From NCBI GenBank assembly GCA_903881265.1, contig CAIRSV010000127.1, positions 1-5,412 on the forward strand: DNA of 5,412 nucleotides. Direction: 5' to 3'. The notes under the pieces were generated by a model. That model had not been told where the DNA came from. It saw nothing but the letters and a program-made list of their open reading frames with translations, and made no database searches. The stretch's first letter is position 1, and every line of letters begins with the position of its first letter. The position numbers and the translations under genes are program-made. Positions 1-5,412 of the stretch are shown here, one piece after another. The stretch comes from an uncultured Bacteroidota bacterium. Its GTDB lineage: Bacteria > Bacteroidota > Bacteroidia > Chitinophagales > Chitinophagaceae.

Positions 1-3000
1 AGTATGTCACTTTCAGCCCGTGAAATTGTGCTGAAAGACGGCACTGCCGATCAGAAAATTAAAGGCACCTCGTTGATTCGTTATACCGATCATTCGACAG
101 TGCCTAATTACATTCAGTTTATGGCGTCTTCGGCTCCAGACGCAGTCAATTTATCTGATTGGATGAAAAAAAATCTTGGGTTGTCTTCAGATTATAATCT
201 GATTGAACTCAACCAAACAAAAGACGAACTTGGGATATTGCATATTCGTTATCGACAATCTTTCAAGGGACTGCCTATTCAAGGAAGTATGTATATCGCA
301 CATATTAAAAATGATCGAGTGCAAAGTTTGAATGGCGTTATATATAATGATATTCCTGGCTTGAATACACAAGCTATCTTGACTGAGTCCAACGCGTTGC
401 AACTTGCATTGAATAAGGTACAGGCCATTCAATACAAATGGGAAGTTGCTGAAGAAGAAGCTGCTATCAAAGCAGAGACTAATAATATCTTGGCAACGTA
501 TTTTCCTAAAGCGGAGACTTTTATCCTTAAATCATCAGACGGGTATCATATTTGTTACGCCTTTAATATTTATGCTGTAGAGCCTATGGGCCGTACAATG
601 GAATATGTTGATATACGCACAGGTGCTATCATCTTGTCTAAAAATCTGATTGAACATATCAATGCGAATGGTACTGCTGTAACTAAATTTTCTGGTATCA
701 AACCTTTTCAAACAGACAGTGTATCAGCTACTAGTTTTCGTCTTCGCGATGCAAGTCGTGGTTTGGGCGTCAATACATTTAATGTGAATAATAGCACCAA
801 TTATGCCACTGCGGTTGATTTTACGGATGCCGATAATTATTGGAACAATGTGAATGCGAACATTGATGAAGCTGCCACCGATGCACATTGGGGCGCGCAG
901 GAGACTTATGATTACTTCTTCAATAAATTCGCACGAAACAGTATCGATAATGCCGGTTTTCAATTGAAGAGTTATGTGCATTACAATAATAATTATGTCA
1001 ATGCATTCTGGAATGGTACGCAAATGACGTATGGTGATGGTAATATTTCGCAAGGCTTTATGGTGATGACGGCACTTGATGTATGCGGTCACGAGATTGC
1101 ACATGGACTCACCAACTTCACAGCTGATTTGAGTGCAACAAGTTCAGGCACTGCCGAATGTGATGCACTGAACGAAGCCTATAGTGATGTATTTGGAACT
1201 TCGGTTGAGCGCTATGCACGTCCAACTCAATGGGATTGGATCATCGGTGGCGATATTACTTGTACCACGGCCGGTGTGCCTAATGGAGTTGGTATTCGTT
1301 CTATGTCGAACCCGTTATCATTAGGACAGCCAATTTGTTATCAGGGTGCCAATTGGTCTGCATCCGGTGAGCCGCATGATAATGATGGTCCACTTAATTA
1401 TTGGTTCTATCTGTTAACTACCGGAAGCGCTTTGAATAATATCACCGCAATGGGGCATGATACATCAGAAAAAATTGCCTATCGTACACTCACTGTTCAT
1501 CTATTCCCGAATGCTGATTATGCCGATGCTCGTTTTTATTCTATCTTATCGGCATCAGAATTATATGGCGGTTGTTCAATTCCTGTGATTGCCACAACCA
1601 ATGCATGGAGCACCGTTTGCGTAGGCACACCGTATGTTGCAAGCCCGACAGTGAGTAATTTCACAGCAAATATTCTTCAAACGTGCGATACAAGTCTGAC
1701 GGTAACGTTTAACAACACAAGCATCAACGGAACCTCTTATCTCTGGTCATTTGGAGATGGCACTACCTCCATATTGTCAAGTCCTACTCATACATACACA
1801 AGCGGTATTTATTCGGTGAAGCTTCTTGCTGATGGCGGAGGTTGTGGTATCGATTCATTGACAAATTCAGCGTATATTCAAGTAGGCCCTCCTGCAGGTC
1901 CGCTTACAACAGGTGCTATAATTTGCACTACAGGTTCGGCTACAATCACAGCTACGCCAAACAATGTGGCAGATACTGTGCGATGGTATGCCGCTGCAGT
2001 TGGAGGTAGCAGTTTGGCCACAGGTACAAGCTATACCACACCAGTCATTTCAACTACTACGACCTATTATGCGGAAGAAAAAATTACAGCACCAACCTAT
2101 CATGTTGGTCCTTTAACGAATGCTATTGGTAACGGGGGCAATTATAATAATCAAGGAAGATACATGGTCTTCAATTGCTCTGCACCTACTGTCTTGCAAT
2201 CTGTTTGGGTGATGGCCTCTGGAGCTGGTAATAGGACGATCGTATTAAGGAATTCAGCAGGCACTATCATTCAAAGTGTGATAGTCAATATTCCAAATGG
2301 CGGTAGTGTGGTTTCTTTAAACATGCCAATACCTGTTGGAACAGGATTGCAACTTGGATTGTCTTCACCAACCATTAATCTGTATCGTAATAATGCAGGC
2401 GCCTCTTATCCTTATACAAATGGACCAATTTCCATTACAGGAAACACAGCGGCTAACAGCGCTGGATACTATTATTTTTTCTATGATTGGGTAATTAAAT
2501 CAGGCGATTGTTATAGTGTGCGCACACCTACTACAGTAACAGTAACTGGAGGAGGTGCAACACCAGCATCTATTGCAGCGCCTGCATCTGGTTTGACAGC
2601 TTGCGCACCTTCGATTGTTCAATTGACAGCAAATAATGGTGCTGGGTTAACCTATCAATGGTATAATGGTGCTGCACCAATATCAGGTGCTACCAATCTA
2701 AGTTATGATGCTGCGACGTCAGGTTCGTATTCTGTTGTAGTAAGCTCAAATTTAGGTTGTCTCACGCCAGGAACTTCAACGCCAGCGATTGTAACCATCA
2801 GCGCAACGCCATCAGCCTCGATTGCTGCAGCAGGTGCAACCACGTTCTGTCAGGGTTCTGCTGTCGTCTTGAATGCGAATGTCGGCACAGGATTAAGTTA
2901 TCAATGGATGCAGAATGGAACGATTATCACATCAGGCACATCTACATCGTATACAGCCACACAGGCGGGGAATTATTCAGTTCAGGTCTCTAATGCGTCT

Positions 3001-3735
3001 GGTTGTTCGGCAACCTCTACGTCCATTAGTGTGAATGTCGATCCGCTGCCTGTCGCAACTATTACAGCCGCTGGTTCAACTGTTCTTTGTCAGGGTGATA
3101 ATGTATTGTTGAGTGCGACAATCGGAACTGGCTACTCGTATCAATGGTATCTGAATAATGCGATTATTCCTGGAGCCACATCGGGCAGCTATGCTGCTAC
3201 ACAAGCAGGAAGTTACACGGTTATTATTACTACATTGTCTAATTGCACGGCTACATCTGCAGGTACAACAATCATTGTCAATCCATCGCCAGTGCCTGTC
3301 ATTATCAATACGGCTGGCGTCTTGTCGGTAAGTGGTGGTCCCTACACTTCGTATCAATGGAATCTCAATGGTGCTCCAATCGTAGGCGCTACAAACGCTA
3401 CATATACGGTACTTCAAAATGGTACGTATCGTGTGCAGGTCAACAAAGATGGTTGCTTGGGCACATCAGCTATCATCACACTTACCGGTGTCGGTGTATT
3501 GGATATCAATGGCACATCTGTTATCATCAGTCCAAATCCTACGCAAGATATTATTCATATCGAAGGCATTTTGCCGGCCCGTGTCATTGTGCGTACTTTA
3601 CAAGGACAATTGATTAAGGAAGTGAAAGATACAAGCGAAATTTCGTTGTCAGATCTTGCCAATGGCATGTATATGATGCAGTTATATGATCGAAGCGGAA
3701 CTATGTTACTCAACAAGAAGATTGTGAAACAATAG
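1..3735 (+). CDS. Secreted M4-family (thermolysin-like) zinc metallopeptidase with PKD, Ig-like repeats and T9SS sorting domain; 5' partial
   Basis: Extracellular endopeptidase, made as a proenzyme and exported by the type IX system. Residues are numbered from the ATG at 4. That ATG is probably internal: the frame is open to the left edge and no hydrophobic signal core is present. The first residues (S-L-S-A) resemble a signal-peptide cleavage site, so perhaps only some 15-20 residues are missing (inference). Domains: FTP propeptide about 55-107; PepSY-like about 125-215; M4 catalytic about 224-540; PKD about 548-625 (YLWSFGDG at 579-586); Ig-like domain from about 626, interrupted at about 696-833; four Ig-like repeats about 854-1160; type A sorting tail about 1170-1243 (SPNP at 1176-1179, ending KKIVKQ). 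Catalytic hallmarks are intact: NAFW 333-336, HEIAH 363-367 (zinc ligands H363 and H367, general base E364), NEAYSD 390-395 (ligand E391) and H458, matching thermolysin His231. Activity is therefore expected; the natural substrate cannot be told from sequence. Confidence 0.95.
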   Translation, partial: SMSLSAREIVLKDGTADQKIKGTSLIRYTDHSTVPNYIQFMASSAPDAVNLSDWMKKNLGLSSDYNLIELNQTKDELGILHIRYRQSFKGLPIQGSMYIAHIKNDRVQSLNGVIYNDIPGLNTQAILTESNALQLALNKVQAIQYKWEVAEEEAAIKAETNNILATYFPKAETFILKSSDGYHICYAFNIYAVEPMGRTMEYVDIRTGAIILSKNLIEHINANGTAVTKFSGIKPFQTDSVSATSFRLRDASRGLGVNTFNVNNSTNYATAVDFTDADNYWNNVNANIDEAATDAHWGAQETYDYFFNKFARNSIDNAGFQLKSYVHYNNNYVNAFWNGTQMTYGDGNISQGFMVMTALDVCGHEIAHGLTNFTADLSATSSGTAECDALNEAYSDVFGTSVERYARPTQWDWIIGGDITCTTAGVPNGVGIRSMSNPLSLGQPICYQGANWSASGEPHDNDGPLNYWFYLLTTGSALNNITAMGHDTSEKIAYRTLTVHLFPNADYADARFYSILSASELYGGCSIPVIATTNAWSTVCVGTPYVASPTVSNFTANILQTCDTSLTVTFNNTSINGTSYLWSFGDGTTSILSSPTHTYTSGIYSVKLLADGGGCGIDSLTNSAYIQVGPPAGPLTTGAIICTTGSATITATPNNVADTVRWYAAAVGGSSLATGTSYTTPVISTTTTYYAEEKITAPTYHVGPLTNAIGNGGNYNNQGRYMVFNCSAPTVLQSVWVMASGAGNRTIVLRNSAGTIIQSVIVNIPNGGSVVSLNMPIPVGTGLQLGLSSPTINLYRNNAGASYPYTNGPISITGNTAANSAGYYYFFYDWVIKSGDCYSVRTPTTVTVTGGGATPASIAAPASGLTACAPSIVQLTANNGAGLTYQWYNGAAPISGATNLSYDAATSGSYSVVVSSNLGCLTPGTSTPAIVTISATPSASIAAAGATTFCQGSAVVLNANVGTGLSYQWMQNGTIITSGTSTSYTATQAGNYSVQVSNASGCSATSTSISVNVDPLPVATITAAGSTVLCQGDNVLLSATIGTGYSYQWYLNNAIIPGATSGSYAATQAGSYTVIITTLSNCTATSAGTTIIVNPSPVPVIINTAGVLSVSGGPYTSYQWNLNGAPIVGATNATYTVLQNGTYRVQVNKDGCLGTSAIITLTGVGVLDINGTSVIISPNPTQDIIHIEGILPARVIVRTLQGQLIKEVKDTSEISLSDLANGMYMMQLYDRSGTMLLNKKIVKQ
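2563..3486 (+). repeat. Four tandem Ig-like domain repeats within the metallopeptidase gene
   Basis: This stretch encodes four consecutive Ig-like modules of roughly 70-82 residues, each with a Y-Q-W core motif: Trp at residues 886, 968, 1048 and 1119. Repeats 2 and 3 are exactly in register (240 bases apart) and share the start pattern A-A-G-x-T-x-x-C-Q-G. Repeats 1-3 each have a cysteine pair 52 residues apart (C867/C919, C949/C1001, C1029/C1081), probably a disulfide. Repeat 4 is shorter and keeps only the second cysteine (C1151). Such modules are common between the catalytic domain and the sorting tail of T9SS cargo, where they are thought to act as spacers or carbohydrate/surface-binding modules; which role applies here is unknown. 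The repeats are diverged at DNA level, so this is a protein-domain repeat and not a mobile repeat. Confidence 0.75.
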
Positions 3736-3748
3736 TTGTTTTGACATG

Positions 3749-3784
3749 AAAAAAAATCCCGGACTATGGTTCGGGATTTTTTTT
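3749..3784 (+). terminator. Rho-independent terminator after the metallopeptidase gene
   Basis: It begins 13 bases after the protease stop codon. The GC core TCCCGGA (3757-3763) pairs with TTCGGGA (3770-3776), including one G-U pair, around the 6-base loop CTATGG. The stem is extended by eight A's (3749-3756) facing eight T's (3777-3784), giving about 15 pairs followed by the U-tract on the + strand transcript. Because the A and T runs are symmetrical it could also stop transcription from the opposite strand, but no convergent gene is present here. It should separate the protease transcript from the downstream genes. Confidence 0.88.
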
Positions 3785-3866
3785 GCTACACCGAAAGTGT
3801 TCAGATAGTATACTGTTCCTTTAGTCGATGTTTTTTTATACGAATGATCGAATTACGACAAGGCAA

Positions 3867-3884
3867 TAAATTTGACTACCTTCG
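3867..3884 (+). promoter_or_regulatory. Candidate Bacteroidota promoter -7 element(s) for the yjdM-greA-like pair
   Basis: TAAATTTG at 3867-3874 fits the Bacteroidota sigma-ABfr -7 consensus TAnnTTTG exactly. TACCTTCG at 3877-3884 is a one-mismatch alternative, also a form often seen in this phylum. Either would put the transcription start some 15-35 bases before the ATG at 3909, giving a short leader containing an A-rich run (3894-3902) and no Shine-Dalgarno site, as is usual in the phylum. No convincing -33 TTTG/TTG element was found at the expected distance from either, so the call rests on one short motif and its position between a terminator and a start codon. Confidence 0.4.
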
Positions 3885-3908
3885 TCACCTTCAACAAAAA
3901 AATAGTCT

Positions 3909-4493
3909 ATGAGTTTTGACAGAGAGTTACAAAAACGAAGCAATTCCCAATGTGAATTATGCCAATCAGACGATGCAAATAGTGATTACGCCGTGCCTTC
4001 AAGTCCGGGTAACAAACTTGAACATCATAGTTGGATTTGTGCGACTTGCCAACAGCAACTCGATAATGTAGCATTGGCTGATCCTATTCATTGGCGTTGT
4101 CTTAATGACAGTATCTGGAGTGAAGTGCCGGCAGTTCAGGTTCTTTCGTGGCGTATGCTGCATAAATTAAAACAGCTCGATTGGGTTTCTGATTTGTTGG
4201 ATATTGCGTATCTCGATGATGAAACAATGGAATGGGCAAAAGCTTCAGGCGATGATAAGGAAATGGATGACAGTATGAAACATCTCGATTGCTTCGGTGC
4301 CGTTTTATGTAAAGGAGATGCTGTGGTGTTGGTCAAAACTCTTGAAATTAAAGGAGCTACATTCGATGCTAAAATGGGCACAGTGGTGAGAAATATTCGC
4401 TTGGTCGAAGATAATCCTGAGCAGATAGAAGGTAAGGTGAACGGCTCGCAAATTGTGATCTTGACTAAGTATGTCAGAAAATCAAATCCGTAA
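3909..4493 (+). CDS. yjdM: YjdM/PhnA-family zinc-ribbon protein
   Basis: A 194-residue cytoplasmic protein without signal peptide or membrane segment. The N-terminus carries a zinc ribbon, C15-x2-C18 and C44-x2-C47. The C-terminal part, about 127-192, is the PhnA domain: a small SH3-like beta barrel, recognisable from the GAVLCKGDAVVLVKTLEIKG stretch (130-149), the later KMGTVVRNI, and GSQIVILTKYVRK near the end. Between them lies a Trp/Leu-rich, probably helical segment (about 58-112) with WRCLND (62-67) and WSEVPAVQVLSWRML (70-84); E. coli YjdM is only about 111 residues and lacks most of this. The family was named from the phn region of E. coli, but it is not the phosphonoacetate hydrolase also called PhnA, and its molecular role is not established. 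No phosphonate genes are nearby. The ATG at 3909 is the first in frame before the zinc ribbon and follows an A-rich leader. The next gene starts 6 bases after the stop, suggesting co-transcription. Confidence 0.9.
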   Translation: MSFDRELQKRSNSQCELCQSDDANSDYAVPSSPGNKLEHHSWICATCQQQLDNVALADPIHWRCLNDSIWSEVPAVQVLSWRMLHKLKQLDWVSDLLDIAYLDDETMEWAKASGDDKEMDDSMKHLDCFGAVLCKGDAVVLVKTLEIKGATFDAKMGTVVRNIRLVEDNPEQIEGKVNGSQIVILTKYVRKSNP

Positions 4494-4499
4494 GGTGTA

Positions 4500-4955
4500 A
4501 TGATTACCACATTCAAACATACAGTGTATTTAAAATTTCTTTCGTTGCTCAATGAACGAATTGATTCATTTCAATTTGCCTTGGATGAGTTGAGCATTAG
4601 TGTGATGAATGAAACCAAAAGCACTGCTGGCGATAAGCACGAAACGGCCTTGTCGATGTTGCAACTCGAGCAAAGTCGAATTGCCGAACATCTATACGAA
4701 GCCATCGATAACAAAACCATCTTTATGCAACTTGATCTCGATGAGTCAGCGGATGTGATACGAAGCGGTAGTTTGGTTCAAACGAGTAAAGGTTATTTTT
4801 TTATTAGTATTGCGCTTCCAAAAGCAATGATAGATGGCATTGCAGTCATTGCTATTTCGCCAAAATCACCATTGGGTCAAAAATTGATTGGTCATCGCAA
4901 CGGTGATGTCATCGAGATGAATGGCATCACGCATACGATAATCGACGTGTTGTAG
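4500..4955 (+). CDS. GreA/GreB-like protein (small Bacteroidota-type transcription elongation factor homologue)
   Basis: A 151-residue soluble protein. The N-terminal half (about 10-75) is predicted helical with heptad-like spacing, consistent with the Gre coiled coil. The C-terminal half (about 88-150) resembles the GreA FKBP-like domain: SGSLVQTSKGYFFISIA (89-105) is followed by ISPKSPLGQKLIGHRNGD (119-136), the counterpart of the GreA SPLGRALLGKxxGD signature. AGDKHETA at 43-50 lines up by eye with the GreA tip motif HGDLxENA, so D45 and E48 would match E. coli GreA D41 and E44, which support RNA cleavage in the polymerase secondary channel. The role is therefore plausibly RNA-polymerase binding, unproven. 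Bacteroidota relatives are often labelled 3-oxoacyl-ACP synthase in databases; nothing of a ketosynthase is visible. The start at 4500 lies 6 bases after the yjdM stop, with a weak AAGG at 4492-4495; Met36 would cut into the coiled coil. Probably translated from the yjdM transcript. Confidence 0.85.
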   Translation: MITTFKHTVYLKFLSLLNERIDSFQFALDELSISVMNETKSTAGDKHETALSMLQLEQSRIAEHLYEAIDNKTIFMQLDLDESADVIRSGSLVQTSKGYFFISIALPKAMIDGIAVIAISPKSPLGQKLIGHRNGDVIEMNGITHTIIDVL

Positions 4956-4995
4956 ATGCGATACCTTATTCTGCACAATATTTTTTTATATACGA
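4956..4995. other. Convergent intergenic gap without a recognisable terminator
   Basis: Forty bases separate the stop codon of the GreA-like gene from that of dnaE on the opposite strand. The gap is AT-rich, with a T7 run at 4981-4987, but no GC-rich hairpin precedes the run on either strand. Transcripts from the two sides may therefore overlap or end by a factor-dependent route (inference). Confidence 0.5.
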
Positions 4996-5412
4996 TTATT
5001 CACGGTCAATCACTGCTAGTCGTTTTAGATAATGTACATCGATGCAGATAAAATCATATTCTTCCATCACCTTGCCTCTAATCTCATACGTGCCGGGGCC
5101 AGTGAACGGATAATGCAGAGCGCTCGATGTAAAATGAACCGTGTCTATCCAATGCCCATCAAGATCGATGAAGGTACCAAAATACATTCGCTCACCTTTA
5201 TATGTATAGGCACGCTTTGTATTGATGAGATAACCTACGATACACACCTCCTGATGGATATGTGTTTTTAAATCAACTGCACGAAGTGACGAAGGGACTA
5301 TATCACGAAGCAAATCAAATGGTGAACAAAGTGAGAACCCAAACAACTCGATATCATCAAAGGCTTCATCAGCGGCTGAATGTATGAGCTCAGGAAGCTT
5401 CCATACAGGCGC
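4996..5412 (-). CDS. dnaE: DNA polymerase III subunit alpha, C-terminal end (5' partial)
   Basis: The catalytic alpha subunit of the replicative DNA polymerase, of which only the last 138 residues lie in the window. The frame stays open to the right edge. Numbering from that edge, the sequence opens with PVWKLPEL and D-E-A-F-D-D-I-E-L-F-G-F, then SPFDLL, the typical Bacteroidota linker before the C-terminal domain. Next comes an OB-fold (about residues 45-130), with VCIVGYLINTKRAYTYKGE, MYFGTFIDLDGHWIDTVHF and the YPFTGPGTYEIRGKV strand. This domain is thought to bind single-stranded template. The polymerase palm and PHP domains must lie outside the window. The TTG at 5346 is an internal Leu codon and not a start. 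The gene converges on the GreA-like gene, with 40 bases between the stop codons. No frameshift or truncation is seen; the end at D-R-E fits the family's normal terminus. Confidence 0.93.
   Translation of the reverse strand, partial: APVWKLPELIHSAADEAFDDIELFGFSLCSPFDLLRDIVPSSLRAVDLKTHIHQEVCIVGYLINTKRAYTYKGERMYFGTFIDLDGHWIDTVHFTSSALHYPFTGPGTYEIRGKVMEEYDFICIDVHYLKRLAVIDRE

Noticed and set aside
724..1104. 126-codon open frame on the - strand inside the protease gene
   Set aside because: It lies opposite the conserved M4 catalytic region, its translation is Ile/Cys-rich without domain features, and it has no promoter or leader of its own.
3076..3417. 113-codon - strand frame, and + strand frames around 3243-3617, in the Ig-repeat region
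   Set aside because: These are by-products of the Thr/Ser/Gly-rich repeat coding; their Arg/Cys/Ser/His-rich translations resemble no protein family.
3831..3845. T7-ATA-CGA run resembling T7-ATATACGA at 4981-4994
   Set aside because: A short low-complexity similarity between two AT-rich gaps; no flanking symmetry or further copies to support a repeat or binding site.
3909..4493. Phosphonate metabolism (phosphonoacetate hydrolase) based on the PhnA name
   Set aside because: The protein has a zinc ribbon plus the small YjdM-type domain, not the alkaline-phosphatase-like hydrolase fold, and no phn genes are nearby.
4136..4552. 138-codon open frame on the - strand across the yjdM/GreA-like junction
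   Set aside because: It is antisense to two genes with clear family signatures, and it has no recognisable motif.
4500..4955. 3-oxoacyl-ACP synthase, a label often attached to this family
   Set aside because: At 151 residues it has no ketosynthase Cys-His-Asn/His active-site motifs; the SPLGQKLIGHRNGD signature is that of the GreA C-terminal domain.
4936..5000. Short inverted match (ATAATCG near 4938 and CGATTAT near 4993) spanning the convergent gap
   Set aside because: Only about 7 pairs, AT-rich and about 50 bases apart, with one arm inside the coding region; too weak for a terminator or regulatory hairpin.
5032..5271. 79-codon + strand frame within the dnaE 3' end
   Set aside because: The - strand frame is clearly the DnaE OB-fold and continues to the window edge; the + frame is its shadow.

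Overview
The window looks like a chromosomal segment of a free-living member of the Bacteroidota, probably of the Chitinophagales/Sphingobacteriales/Flavobacteriales breadth. The reasons are a secreted protease ending in a type IX secretion (T9SS) C-terminal sorting domain, a DnaE C-terminus of the Bacteroidota type, TAnnTTTG-like promoter motifs in place of a sigma70 -35/-10 pair, and A-rich leaders without clear Shine-Dalgarno sites. The DNA is moderately AT-rich. No RNA genes, insertion sequences, CRISPR arrays or phage genes were seen.

Layout. (1) Positions 1-3735, + strand: nearly all of a large secreted M4 (thermolysin-like) zinc metallopeptidase. Its 5' end lies left of the window. It has a propeptide, a catalytic domain with all key residues, a PKD domain, an Ig-like domain split by an inserted beta-rich domain, four Ig-like repeats and a T9SS sorting tail. 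(2) Positions 3736-3908: intergenic, with a strong intrinsic terminator just after the protease and candidate Bacteroidota promoter elements just before the next gene. (3) Positions 3909-4493, + strand: a YjdM/PhnA-family zinc-ribbon protein. (4) Positions 4500-4955, + strand, starting 6 bases later: a small GreA/GreB-like protein. Genes 3 and 4 probably form a two-gene operon. (5) Positions 4996-5412, - strand, convergent: the 3' end of dnaE (DNA polymerase III alpha), whose start lies right of the window.

The protease is functionally separate from the rest: it is exported to the cell surface or medium for protein degradation. The right half holds a conserved small-protein pair next to a replication gene. 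I see no evidence for a previously undescribed multi-gene system. The most noteworthy points are the domain inserted inside an Ig-like fold of the protease, the cysteine pattern of its Ig repeats, and the GreA-like protein that keeps the acidic pair expected at the coiled-coil tip.
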